Positions 17,601 through 26,006 of a stretch of 64,000 bases of DNA are shown piece after piece; the stretch's first letter is position 1; each line of letters begins with the position of its first letter. Both the position numbers and the translations under genes were made by a program. The notes under the pieces were generated by a model, which was given only the letters and a program-made list of their open reading frames with translations, made no database searches and was not told the DNA's origin. This DNA comes from Glaciecola sp041380235. GTDB taxonomy: Bacteria > Pseudomonadota > Gammaproteobacteria > Enterobacterales > Alteromonadaceae. The stretch spans positions 1 through 64,000 of the forward strand of contig NZ_JBGIYY010000022.1 of NCBI RefSeq assembly GCF_041380235.1, in the 5' to 3' direction.

Positions 17601-18484
17601 ATCAACAGTCACTAGAGCAACAAAAGCAAGATCTTGAACAATGCTACAAAGCCGCTCATCAAGACATGCAGCAAAATGCTGAGCGTATGCGGCAGTTGCA
17701 AAGTGAGTTAGACCGAACGGATAAAACATCTAACCAAGAAGTCAGCGAAGCACAAATGCAACACTCCCAAATCAAGCTCGAACTTGATGCTGCGCAGAGT
17801 GATTTGGCCGCATCGCAGGCAGCACTGAATTTAGCGCATGCTGCGGCAGCGCAGCTTGAAGCTGAAAAGCTGGCATATTTACAAACGGCAGCGGAGCTTG
17901 AGCAAGAGCTTGGTGAACTAAAATCATACAGCGAGAAGAATGAGTCGCAATTAGCGCAATTTGCCGAGCAACAAAATATACATAAACAAGCAATTGACGA
18001 CGAATTGGCTACTGTTCAGGAGCAGTATGTACGCGCACAAGAGTCATTAAAGGCTGCTCATCAAGAATTGGCAGAGCGAAGCTCTCAGGCGAATGCCGAT
18101 GCAAAATTGATTCGGGAAGATATGGAAAGGCTTCCAATGCCCAACAACCCTAAGATCTGGTTTGATCTTGTCGCATACTTACAAAGTCAAACGCAGATAG
18201 AATCTATGCAGTCAGGTCTTAAACAACTGCTAGATGAAATTGAGGTGAATATTGACGATACCGAAGCAGCTCTGCAGCACGAGCAAGCCGACAGCATTAA
18301 GTCCAGTGTGGAAAAGTTAATCACGTTAGCCCAAAAAGTAAAATCAGACCCTTTGTTACATCTCATTCAAAGCATTGCCAATGACTGTAAAAACGGTATG
18401 CTCGACAATGTGTCCATTCGCTGGCCGGCTGCTAAAAGTGGCCTGCAAAGCACATTAAGAGTCGTGTATTCGCACCTACACTAG
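14687..18484 (+). CDS. Large membrane protein with several PAS domains and a long coiled coil
   Basis: A 1265-residue protein. A signal or first membrane helix (about 10-30) and a second helix (about 43-67, GLYILLGAIALLLLAAVSLF) are followed by PAS-like domains near 85-160, 345-450, 525-620 and 635-740. A Gln/Glu-rich coiled coil then runs from about 760 to 1140. The C-terminal 110 residues form a helical bundle reminiscent of an Hpt domain, but I see no phospho-accepting His in an HxLKG context. There is no kinase, cyclase or methyl-accepting domain. It is probably a sensory scaffold; output unknown. Start may be Met1 or Met3, and neither has a clear ribosome site. Confidence 0.75.
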   Translation: MHMQTLLKHSYVHFLAICVLLANSTHAFAWGEYVKQQNVQQITTGLYILLGAIALLLLAAVSLFVMCRVNKHKHMQDTKHQAHMLNVLPVGFVHVDLSGKIIYANTAGASYLGRASEKLINSQFVACFDSTSAAEAQSILTDNKAKVRARATASNLHLVIQSSEIFTHTQTAYRVITLINNNTLQRELDETSKKGAYLNSLFTACEYGLVKLDVSEDTYTHDCLFDDLLQLGQIEEGQAVSGSASVSDFVKLIHNHDIGEWTKAISAASAKGLAKASFRMQLAASADNAIYVPVEISIVGDKEALSEQATEDEEQKFTRFTVLVKIALAAEKQATKIDTLNQQRTAMVNAIPHAAYAIDKQGNLLWSNTRFNALFSRLSANASCKNLFEASPFPAEIMQLHKNSSFLSNHTDETEFDYTTVQGEAISLKLDLGFYATTDRLNQQKEIGIVGVLQDLSEIKKIQNKLAQERERNLETNRELIEEQETLVRVGSELQQEKEHSSHLSALLEQEQTSLVQTSLALAQEQERMSNFLKLAPVAIATINADDEILSANRVMLERLQYTEKELKKGNIYKLFSDPAEAGTTAKQLNKTGRLRDFHVKLKGKDGKIYPGELTVDVINQEKQEYLFWLIDRSDEQFQRDKFESLLQHSDMPMAILEDKGFGKLNQAACTFFAVHDEEDLFGQTPYCAELNQDEESALSLAQVVDDLKVKQAPTTIDWTHRAGGDLLPCKLTFVPIYKDHVFDCILCMWSDQSAAHKAEVAIAEAMAKRDEAQQQQKGIQEQLVQSQEQLTDSAQMLASTKQALQGVQEDLEYTKSEFAQLQKQYHERTQSLETLTHTLDLCSAELADTEQRSVALIAEYDAATQHIETLQAQRDELAHELALTKQACDAAQQTLASRDSDVDKVSELHQQQAHKLNELREQCDSMQEALRVKDEAIKSMTSELNDLHAQALNSQENSAYLEKQLIEQREHQQSLEQQKQDLEQCYKAAHQDMQQNAERMRQLQSELDRTDKTSNQEVSEAQMQHSQIKLELDAAQSDLAASQAALNLAHAAAAQLEAEKLAYLQTAAELEQELGELKSYSEKNESQLAQFAEQQNIHKQAIDDELATVQEQYVRAQESLKAAHQELAERSSQANADAKLIREDMERLPMPNNPKIWFDLVAYLQSQTQIESMQSGLKQLLDEIEVNIDDTEAALQHEQADSIKSSVEKLITLAQKVKSDPLLHLIQSIANDCKNGMLDNVSIRWPAAKSGLQSTLRVVYSHLH

Positions 18485-18601
18485 TCGAAAGCACGGGGCA
18501 AAGACCTGGCACTTTAAAAGTCGCTAGTTTCTCTGAAATATAGGAAAGGGTTTTGCTATTATAGTCTTTTGGCACCTTACACGTCGTGAGTTGAGAGCTT
18601 T

Positions 18602-21106
18602 TTGCTACCCGTTACCCAAATATTCCCTGCACTTAACGCAAATTTAGATGCAGGTAACGCTATTGTGGTTGCGCCTCCTGGGGCTGGCAAATCCACAGCA
18701 TTGCCTTTGTATTTACTCAAAATGTCTCGTTTTGCCAATAGCAAAATCATTATGTTGCAGCCGCGCCGAGTGGCCGCTCGCAATATTGCATTGTACCTAG
18801 CTAAACAGTTAGGGGAGGAGGTAGGCCGCACAGTGGGCTATCGTGTTCGCGGCGAAAATAAAACAAGCGCGGCAACCCGACTCGAAATCGTGACCGAAGG
18901 TATTTTAACACGGATGCTGCAATCGTCTCCTGAATTACCCGGTGTTGGGCTTGTAATCTTTGACGAGTTTCATGAGCGTAGTGTGCATGCGGATTTCTCG
19001 TTAGCGTTATGCTTAGAAGTGCAGCAAGCCTTAAGAGACGATTTACCACTACTGGTAATGTCTGCCACGCTTGATATTGAAGCCCTGCAAAAAGTACTGC
19101 CTGATGTGCCTATATTAGAATCGACAGGAAGAGCCTTCCCTGTGGATATCCAACATATTGAAAAGGTGTCAAAGCTGCCTATCACCACGCAGATTAAAAA
19201 CCTAGTGTTGAGTGTGTTTAGGCAGCATCAACACGACATTTTGGTATTTTTACCTGGCGCATTTGAAATAAAAAAAACTGCGGCAGAATTAGCGTCTGCT
19301 TTAGGCGAGGATGCCGCAATTCATATGTTATTTTCGGAGCTTAAAAAAGAGCAACAGCAAGACGCAATTTTACCCGACCCCCACGGCAAACGAAAAATTG
19401 TGCTCGCGACCAATATTGCCGAAACCAGTTTAACTATCGAAGGAATTGAAGTCGTGGTAGATAGCGGCATCGAAAAACGCGCTATCTTTGATGTGCGCCG
19501 TGGCATCACCCAGCTGACCACGCAAAAAATATCGCAGGCTTCCGCAACGCAAAGAGCCGGTAGAGCCGGCCGTTTGATGCCCGGAACCTGCTATCGATTA
19601 TGGCCAAAGGAGCAGCATCACCGGCTTGCTCGCCAGTCGGCTCCAGAGATCCTGCAAACCGATCTTTCTGGTTTCGTTTTAGAGGCGTCGATTTGGGGAA
19701 GTGCAATCGAAGACCTGATCCTAATTGATTGCCCAACGCCAGCGCAAGTGCAACAGGCCCAAAATACATTACGGCTCGCTGGCCTGTTAGACAATGGCAA
19801 TAAAGCCACGAAACTAGGCCGAGATGTGAATCGATTGGGCGGCAACGTTCACGTAGCTGCTATGTTGTTTGCAAGTGAAAAACTCGGGGTAGCGCAGCAA
19901 AGCTTAGCGTGTGCAATTGCGGCCTTGTTAGAGAGCAAAGATCCCCTACCCAACAGTGGGTCGGTAGAGCTTTATGAGCGCTTGATGTTGCTCAAAAACC
20001 AAAGTAAGCACAGTATTTGGCCCTTAGTTCGCCAATGGCACGCGAAGCTTGGCATTGAGCTGCAGCCTTGGCCCTTAGAGGACATCGGTTTATTGCTAGG
20101 ACTAGGATTTGGACAGTGGATTGCTAAGCAAACCGCAAAAGGTCGATTTTTACTTGCAAACGGCAGTGGTGCTAGTCTAGGTAGCAGCCAGCATCACGCA
20201 CAAAGCCACGATTCAAACCATGCGATATTGGCCTGTGATTGGGTAGTGGTTTGCAACATGCAAATTACCGATAAGCAAAGTGATAACGCGCTTATTCGCT
20301 ATGCTCAAGGAATTACGTTAGAGACATTGCAAAAACATTTTCCTGATGCGTTTACTGAGCGTAAAGATGTTGTGTGGGACATGCAAAAACAAAAAATAAG
20401 TGCGAGCTTGAGTCGTCATTTTGGGAGCATTCAGGTTAGTAACACTCCACTTGGCTCACCTCCAAAAGACAGGGCTTTGTTAACATGGAAGGGCTTATTA
20501 GAAACTAAACTGGCAAAAGATGGTTTGGCGGCAATCCCTCTAGATTTCAGAAGTAAGCAGTTGATTGTGCGTGTTGAATTAGCCAGAGCGTTTCTCAATA
20601 AAAGTGCAAATAAAACCCCACTACCGGATCTCTCTGCAGCGGGCCTAAGGTCTTCTATCTACCACTGGCTCTTACCGTATTTGGAAGATAAAACAAGCTG
20701 GCAACAGCTAATAAACTTGCCGTTTTATCAATTGCTTAGCAATTTACTGAATTACCAACAGCTGTCATTGCTTGAGGAACTGCTCCCAGAAAATTGGCTG
20801 ATCCCCACAGGCAGAAAAGCCGCTCTTGAATATTCAGAGCAGGGCACGGCAACTCTCTCAGTGAGAATGCAGGAAATGTATGGCTTACAAAAACATCCTG
20901 TGCTGTTAAACGGCAGCTTAGCAATTACCTGTGAGTTACTGTCGCCTGCACAACGGCCGCTGCAAACTACTCAGGATATTGTGGGCTTTTGGGCAGGGAG
21001 TTACGTGCCCATTCAAAAGGAAATGAAGGGGCGATACCCTAGGCATTTTTGGCCAGACGATCCTGCCCATGCTAAGGCTACCGCTGCCACGAAAAAGAAA
21101 ATGTAA
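18602..21106 (+). CDS. hrpB: ATP-dependent RNA helicase HrpB
   Basis: An 834-residue DEAH-type helicase of the bacterial HrpB group (E. coli HrpB about 809). Motif I APPGAGKST lies near residue 23, motif II is DEFHERS, motif III SAT, and motif VI QRAGRAGR. The C-terminal HrpB-specific region ends with RPLQTTQDIVGFWAGSY and the PRHFWPDDPA segment. Translation probably starts with TTG at 18602, since no ATG precedes motif I in frame. The enzyme acts on RNA; its physiological substrate is poorly known. Stands alone between the PAS protein and the Omp85 gene. Confidence 0.94.
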   Translation: MLPVTQIFPALNANLDAGNAIVVAPPGAGKSTALPLYLLKMSRFANSKIIMLQPRRVAARNIALYLAKQLGEEVGRTVGYRVRGENKTSAATRLEIVTEGILTRMLQSSPELPGVGLVIFDEFHERSVHADFSLALCLEVQQALRDDLPLLVMSATLDIEALQKVLPDVPILESTGRAFPVDIQHIEKVSKLPITTQIKNLVLSVFRQHQHDILVFLPGAFEIKKTAAELASALGEDAAIHMLFSELKKEQQQDAILPDPHGKRKIVLATNIAETSLTIEGIEVVVDSGIEKRAIFDVRRGITQLTTQKISQASATQRAGRAGRLMPGTCYRLWPKEQHHRLARQSAPEILQTDLSGFVLEASIWGSAIEDLILIDCPTPAQVQQAQNTLRLAGLLDNGNKATKLGRDVNRLGGNVHVAAMLFASEKLGVAQQSLACAIAALLESKDPLPNSGSVELYERLMLLKNQSKHSIWPLVRQWHAKLGIELQPWPLEDIGLLLGLGFGQWIAKQTAKGRFLLANGSGASLGSSQHHAQSHDSNHAILACDWVVVCNMQITDKQSDNALIRYAQGITLETLQKHFPDAFTERKDVVWDMQKQKISASLSRHFGSIQVSNTPLGSPPKDRALLTWKGLLETKLAKDGLAAIPLDFRSKQLIVRVELARAFLNKSANKTPLPDLSAAGLRSSIYHWLLPYLEDKTSWQQLINLPFYQLLSNLLNYQQLSLLEELLPENWLIPTGRKAALEYSEQGTATLSVRMQEMYGLQKHPVLLNGSLAITCELLSPAQRPLQTTQDIVGFWAGSYVPIQKEMKGRYPRHFWPDDPAHAKATAATKKKM

Positions 21107-21213
21107 TGTTTAGTCATGAATGCCTTAGCTGCAATTTGATGCGATGCTGCGCCTTTTGTGGATTTTGCATGTATTATTGCTCAACATATTGTATGAGGTG
21201 ACAAAGCAAATCC

Positions 21214-22962
21214 ATGGGTAGCCTGATGAAAACCGCATCACTTAATAATATGTTATTTATTTTGCTTTATACCTGCTTGGCATCGGCGTCACTAGCGACT
21301 GAGATACAAGATGGTGAAGAAACAGGAAACCCACTATCAAACAGTTCGCTCGCAAACTGTCAAAGTACGCACAACAGTGAAGCCATTTTCAAAATTGACA
21401 GTATCACTATTAATACGCAGCCTATTTTTGATGAAGACGCGCCTGACGCTATCACTTTGCATAAATGGGCCAACGCGCTGCATGTTATCACCAAGCCCTT
21501 TGTAATAGCCGAGCGCTTGCCCTTTGATGAAGGCGATGAGGTAACGCCGGCCGACATTGTGGAGGCCGAAGCGCTATTGCGTCGCGAGCGATACATAGCC
21601 AACGCAGACATTCGGGCTGAGTTCAATTGCGCGTCCTCGCGTGTGAATTTGCATGCCACAACCTATGATAATTGGTCATTTATCCCTAGTCTATCGTTTA
21701 GCCGAAGCGGCGGCGAAAACAGCACAATTGTTGGCGTAAGAGAAGACAACCTATTGGGCCTAGGTATTCGAAGTACTTTTCGTTATCGCCAGGATGAGCA
21801 ACGCTCGGGCTATCAATTTGCTATGCGTTCGGCATTTCCTTGGGTACGCCATTCGAATGTTTCGCTGGCGCTTGCCGACAATGACGATGGAGAATTATAC
21901 AGTTTCGCCTTTGATAAGCCCTTTTATCATTTGGGCAGCACCTATAGTATTTTGGCTTTTGTCCAGAGTAATAATCGGATTGAAGACATCTTTCAAAATG
22001 GCGACACGCGCAATAGCTTATCTGTTGATGAATTAAATTTGCGTGCTGCATATGGTATTCAAATTAACGCAAATAATGAACAAACTCAGCGTTTGATTAT
22101 GGGTGTTGATCGCGAACGCATTGAGTTTGCTGCAGGGCTCGATAGCGTCACTCAGCAAGGCGAGTTTTTTGATAGATTGGCGATTATCAGTGCACTAGGC
22201 CTGAATGAAAATAGCTTGGCTTTTGTCCCGCAGTCGCGTGATTTTATCTATCCGTGGATAGGCTATGAATTTGTTCAGCGCGATATTCATGTGATGCAGG
22301 ATATCTACTTTATTCGACAGCCAGAAGATATCAATTTAGGTTGGGAATTTTATGTGCAGGTGGGCGTTGAGCTTAATTCCGATGCGGCTGGAATAGGCAC
22401 TCATACTCAGTTCCGCCTGCGAAAAGGAGCCTTCCTAGGTGAGGCACTGTTACTTGCCAGCGTAGACTTGCAAAGCATCTTAAACACCGACATAAAAAAC
22501 TTCGCGCGCATCGATGGACAACTGGAATACTTCTACCGCGCATCTCCTTTACTGGGCTATTATGCGCGTTTGTCGGGCACGGCGTCTGAAAATCAGTTTC
22601 GCGATCGTCCGATTGTGATTGATGATGACAACGGCGTAAGAGGATATCCGCTGCAATATCAACATGGCGATAATCGCTTTTCTGCAAGCCTTGAAACGCG
22701 TTTTTACACAGGCTACAACTTCTATCAGTTATTTGAACTTGGCTTTGCTGCTTTTGCCGATGTGGGCAGAGCGAGTGGTGGAGAATTTTCCAGTTTAAAC
22801 GAGGACGGTGACATCCTCGCCAGTGCCGGTTTTGGCGCAAGACTGTATTCAAATAAGGCCAGTAATCCCGGTGTGGTGCATCTCGATATTGCAATGCCTT
22901 TAGGTGACGGAGAAAGTGTGAATAGCTGGGAGTGGAGTATTCAGCTAAGACGCGGCTTTTGA
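21214..22962 (+). CDS. Omp85/BamA-superfamily outer membrane protein with a short POTRA region
   Basis: A 582-residue protein with an N-terminal signal peptide (cut near residue 29), one POTRA-like segment (about 45-140; RLPFDEGDEVTPADIVEAEALLRRERYI is the typical POTRA helix-strand) and a C-terminal beta-barrel ending in an aromatic residue (RRGF). The barrel holds the DNGVRGYPLQY motif, equivalent to the VRGY/F loop of the superfamily. Much shorter than BamA (five POTRAs), it resembles the single-POTRA 'surface antigen' group. GAGGTG precedes ATG 21214. Its 3' end overlaps the convergent membrane-protein gene by 18 bases. Confidence 0.85.
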   Translation: MGSLMKTASLNNMLFILLYTCLASASLATEIQDGEETGNPLSNSSLANCQSTHNSEAIFKIDSITINTQPIFDEDAPDAITLHKWANALHVITKPFVIAERLPFDEGDEVTPADIVEAEALLRRERYIANADIRAEFNCASSRVNLHATTYDNWSFIPSLSFSRSGGENSTIVGVREDNLLGLGIRSTFRYRQDEQRSGYQFAMRSAFPWVRHSNVSLALADNDDGELYSFAFDKPFYHLGSTYSILAFVQSNNRIEDIFQNGDTRNSLSVDELNLRAAYGIQINANNEQTQRLIMGVDRERIEFAAGLDSVTQQGEFFDRLAIISALGLNENSLAFVPQSRDFIYPWIGYEFVQRDIHVMQDIYFIRQPEDINLGWEFYVQVGVELNSDAAGIGTHTQFRLRKGAFLGEALLLASVDLQSILNTDIKNFARIDGQLEYFYRASPLLGYYARLSGTASENQFRDRPIVIDDDNGVRGYPLQYQHGDNRFSASLETRFYTGYNFYQLFELGFAAFADVGRASGGEFSSLNEDGDILASAGFGARLYSNKASNPGVVHLDIAMPLGDGESVNSWEWSIQLRRGF

Positions 22963-23658
22963 TAGCGTCAATGTGATTTTATAATCGGTTTTTTGCCACA
23001 TTTTTCCCACTTGGTAAAACATTGCGACCATCAGTACAGAAAACCACCATTCGTAGGCGTTTTCCCAGTTATCCCATCCGTCGTCCCATAAAAAGCCAAG
23101 CAGTGCGCTTATGATGGCAGTGCTCACTAGCACCAAACAGATCCAAGTTAAGCGTTTTTGATAAATCGCTATGTTTAGTGATGAGGTATCCAATTTCTCA
23201 AGATGGCGAAGCAAAATCAAATGAGCAAAAGACGTGAAGGCAAAATAAAAGATAACACCAATTCTTCTGGCCAATGCGTATGGCTCACCCACCGCGCCAA
23301 GCGTTACGGTATATACAATTAACGCCAGCGCAGCAAACAAACCCATAGCAGTAATCAAACGTGGCTTGATTCGGCCATCGCTGATGCTTTGAAGCCAATG
23401 CTTAAGCATCAACCAATAAGCCGCCATAAATACCGCAGTTGGGATCAAAAGGCCCTTAAAAAAGAAAAATTCTGGATATTGACGTCCGGTGGCGCTAATA
23501 GAATGGCATTGTTGCCAATAGGGTATGCACAGGGCTAAGTTGTCAAAAAAAATAGAGATCGCCAAAGTTAAATGGACGGAGATAAATGGCAAAAAAACGC
23601 AAACTAACGCAATGATATAGGGTAGTTGTGTGCCTGATGTTTGTATTGTTTTAAGCAT
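22945..23658 (-). CDS. Polytopic membrane protein, possibly Frag1/DRAM/Sfk1-like
   Basis: A 237-residue protein with about six membrane spans (near 13-36, 68-88, 100-122, 130-152, 168-192 and 205-222). The first loop contains SISATGRQYPE followed by a hydrophobic helix, similar to the IS-x-x-G-x-x-P-E loop of the Frag1/DRAM/Sfk1 (PGAP2/CWH43) family; this is a tentative resemblance. The C-terminal WENAYEWW segment is aromatic-rich. It is convergent with, and overlaps by 18 bases, the Omp85 gene. Confidence 0.65.
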   Translation of the reverse strand: MLKTIQTSGTQLPYIIALVCVFLPFISVHLTLAISIFFDNLALCIPYWQQCHSISATGRQYPEFFFFKGLLIPTAVFMAAYWLMLKHWLQSISDGRIKPRLITAMGLFAALALIVYTVTLGAVGEPYALARRIGVIFYFAFTSFAHLILLRHLEKLDTSSLNIAIYQKRLTWICLVLVSTAIISALLGFLWDDGWDNWENAYEWWFSVLMVAMFYQVGKMWQKTDYKITLTLSKAAS

Positions 23659-23799
23659 AGACAGACCTTAGGTTTTAATGACGTCTTTTAGGATATTTCA
23701 GACCGCATTTGCTTAAAGAGGTTCAGCGGGTGCATGCTCCACAACCTTGTCTGATCTTTTGCTTTGCCAAAATAGATCCTTGATACCTATCGGGCAAAC

Positions 23800-24996
23800 T
23801 TAATGTTCGATGTTTAGTAGCGACCAAACCAATAAATGATCAGACGATGAGGCCCTGTCTTTGACTAAACGGTAGGTCTCTTCGTTTTTGCTAGGCCAAT
23901 ACACCCCATTTTCAACTACCGCTAAGCCATAATTCGATGGCAAAACGTAGTCAGCACGCATACCCCAACCGGCGGTATGGTATTTAGATATAGGGTTTTC
24001 AGGTACATGCAAATCACCACCTTTGCTTTGTGGAATAGCACGGTCGTTAACTAGTGGGCTATTCAGTAAACCAGTGATCGCCTCTTTACGAGAACTACCT
24101 TCGGTGCTTGATGCGTTCAAATCGCCTAATATCACAAATCTTGAATTTTCGGCCAATCCTCCGCGCATGCCATTGTCATCATAAATATAATCAGCCTTAT
24201 TTGGCGTGATGTAGTCGAGCCACAGACGCACTTCATCATGATTGCGGGTGCCGTTGCGATCCTCGCTGCCATCAAACACCGGCGGGGTAGGATGAGAGGC
24301 TAATAAATGAATCGGGGTGCCATTTACTATTACTGGAATATCCCAATGAGATTTTGACGACAGTGGAAATTGCTCCCATATTTGGTCGTTGTAAAACGCT
24401 TCGCCTGTTTCAGGCACTATTGGCCGGAGTGCATCGGGCATATCCTTCCACTTAAAGTTCTGAAAGGTGCGCACCTTTGCTGTATCAATTGGGAAGCGAG
24501 ATAACACCATCATGCCATAATGACCCTCAAAAAAGCCAAAGCCCCACGCGTCCCCTTGGGTGCCGGTGGCCTCTCCGTCTCCTGTTAAATCATAAGGACT
24601 AGGTTTGCCCGTATTAACTGGCGCATAGTAATAATACGGGTAGTCAATGGCTGATAACGATGCGTTTTGCGCCACATTCAAATAGCGCTCAATAAATACT
24701 TCAACACCTTGAGCAGGGTCTGGTATGTAATCAAATTCATTCAATAAAATAATGTCGGGGCGCACTCGCTGGATAATTTCAGCGATATTTTTGATTTGTT
24801 GATTGCCCTTTTTAAGCTGTTCGATTAACACTTGGTCGGTCGTTAACTCTGCGTTTCGGCCCACATAGTTGCTGGCATCCATACTGACGTTGAATGCCGC
24901 TATTTTAATTTGTGGGGTGGCAGCTGTGGTCGTTTTCAATTGCATGCAAGCAGTCAATGTAGTTATAAGTAAAAAACTCAAAAGAAGTTTAAACAT
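23800..24996 (-). CDS. Endonuclease/exonuclease/phosphatase-family lipoprotein
   Basis: A 398-residue protein with a lipoprotein signal (LLITTLTAC, Cys17) and an EEP fold. Visible features are the metal-binding Glu in LLNEFDYIPD, SHPTPP and the H-x-x-E/D set of the EEP core, the GDLNASSTEGS motif (Asp and Asn ligands), and the C-terminal SSDHLLVWS active-site His. Secreted members hydrolyse phosphodiesters such as extracellular nucleic acids or phospholipid headgroups; substrate unknown here. It is divergent from the TlpA operon, with 249 bases between the start codons. Confidence 0.88.
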   Translation of the reverse strand: MFKLLLSFLLITTLTACMQLKTTTAATPQIKIAAFNVSMDASNYVGRNAELTTDQVLIEQLKKGNQQIKNIAEIIQRVRPDIILLNEFDYIPDPAQGVEVFIERYLNVAQNASLSAIDYPYYYYAPVNTGKPSPYDLTGDGEATGTQGDAWGFGFFEGHYGMMVLSRFPIDTAKVRTFQNFKWKDMPDALRPIVPETGEAFYNDQIWEQFPLSSKSHWDIPVIVNGTPIHLLASHPTPPVFDGSEDRNGTRNHDEVRLWLDYITPNKADYIYDDNGMRGGLAENSRFVILGDLNASSTEGSSRKEAITGLLNSPLVNDRAIPQSKGGDLHVPENPISKYHTAGWGMRADYVLPSNYGLAVVENGVYWPSKNEETYRLVKDRASSSDHLLVWSLLNIEH

Positions 24997-25160
24997 CTTA
25001 GTCTCAAATACGAATGTCGTCGTGCGTCACAATAATAGAATTCGTTCAATAAATACAGATTAAAACCTTATATGTAGTGCGTATTTGCTAGTAGGCGTGC
25101 CCTAGAATTTAATTGAACACGCATAGTTAGTAAGCAGCATGATGTAAAAATAACATGAAA

Positions 25161-25229
25161 TAAAAGAGATAAATGCCCTACCTTAAGGAAACCTTAAGGT
25201 AGGGCATTTATCCTTGTTTATCTCTTTTA
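25161..25229 (+). repeat. Long perfect hairpin in the tlpA leader
   Basis: Positions 25169-25188 are the exact reverse complement of 25192-25211 (20 bp, loop AAA). Positions 25161-25173 are also the exact complement of 25217-25229 (13 bp), sharing five bases with the first stem. The two pairings compete, or form one stem with a bulge. The element ends 16 bases before the tlpA ATG and lies between two divergent genes, so it does not terminate either. A leader regulatory structure or a small mobile palindrome are both possible. Confidence 0.7.
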
Positions 25230-25245
25230 AAACAGATAAGCGTCA

Positions 25246-25701
25246 ATGAGAATTTTAATCTTTATTTTTACCTTATTTACAGCTCTTCCGAGCTTAGCCT
25301 CAGCACCTAACTTTCAAATTGATAGCGATACTGATTTGGCCGACTTAAAAGGTCAGGTGGTTTACATAGATTTTTGGGCCAGTTGGTGCAAACCATGCCG
25401 AGCATCCTTTCCATGGATGAACGAAATGCACCAGAAGTTTGCAGATAAAGGCCTAAAGATTATTGCGATTAATCTTGATGAAGATTCCCAAAATGCAAAA
25501 GCGTTCTTGTCAAAACTGCCTGCTGAATTTGCAATCGTTTATGACCCCAAGGGCAATATTGCCAAACAGTACAACCTAGTGGGGATGCCAAGCAGTTATA
25601 TCATCGACAAATCTGGTGAGCTGCGCATATCGCATCAAGGCTTTTTTACGACAAAAGTCGCTGCATATCAAAACGAAATCACCCAGCTATTGGCGGAATA
25701 A
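25246..25701 (+). CDS. TlpA-like periplasmic thiol-disulfide oxidoreductase
   Basis: A 151-residue thioredoxin-fold protein with a Sec signal peptide (cut after about residue 20) and the active site WCKPC (Cys48, Cys51) followed by the cis-Pro segment VGMPSSYIID. The layout is that of TlpA/ResA proteins that reduce or maintain cysteines of exported proteins. It is the first gene of a four-gene operon with a Cys-tailed DUF4266 lipoprotein, a DUF3570 barrel and ApbE, and probably keeps the GGGCGC cysteines of the next protein, or ApbE-system parts, in the right redox state. The upstream hairpin may regulate it. Confidence 0.9.
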   Translation: MRILIFIFTLFTALPSLASAPNFQIDSDTDLADLKGQVVYIDFWASWCKPCRASFPWMNEMHQKFADKGLKIIAINLDEDSQNAKAFLSKLPAEFAIVYDPKGNIAKQYNLVGMPSSYIIDKSGELRISHQGFFTTKVAAYQNEITQLLAE

Positions 25702-25733
25702 CTGACACATTCAACTTCTCTGTAGGTACCATT

Positions 25734-26006
25734 ATGAATATAAAAAACAAGAAAACTAACAGCCCCAAACTAAAAAAGCAGCTTTCTGGAAACCTTACAA
25801 AAATTGCTATCTGCTTTGCGCTTTTGCAACTAGGTGGATGCGCAAGCTTAGGTGTTGAACCATGGGAGCGTGAATTGCTGGCCAGAGACGAAATGAGCTT
25901 AAATGCAGATGCGGTAGACATTGCCTTAGATGAACATATCTACTTTAGTAAAGAAGCCACTAGTGGCGGTAGAGCCTTTGCCGGTGGAGGTTGTGGATGC
26001 AATTAA
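25734..26006 (+). CDS. DUF4266 lipoprotein with a GGGCGCN C-terminus
   Basis: A 90-residue protein with a basic N-terminus, hydrophobic segment and lipobox LGGC (Cys36), followed by the DUF4266 block SLGVEPWERELLARDEM and an acidic stretch. It ends RAFAGGGCGCN, with two Cys separated by Gly at the extreme C-terminus, a hallmark of this family. Such a tail could bind metal or be a redox or modification site. The next gene starts inside its last codons (ATG at 25997, ten bases before the end), so the two are coupled. Function is not known. Confidence 0.85.
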   Translation: MNIKNKKTNSPKLKKQLSGNLTKIAICFALLQLGGCASLGVEPWERELLARDEMSLNADAVDIALDEHIYFSKEATSGGRAFAGGGCGCN

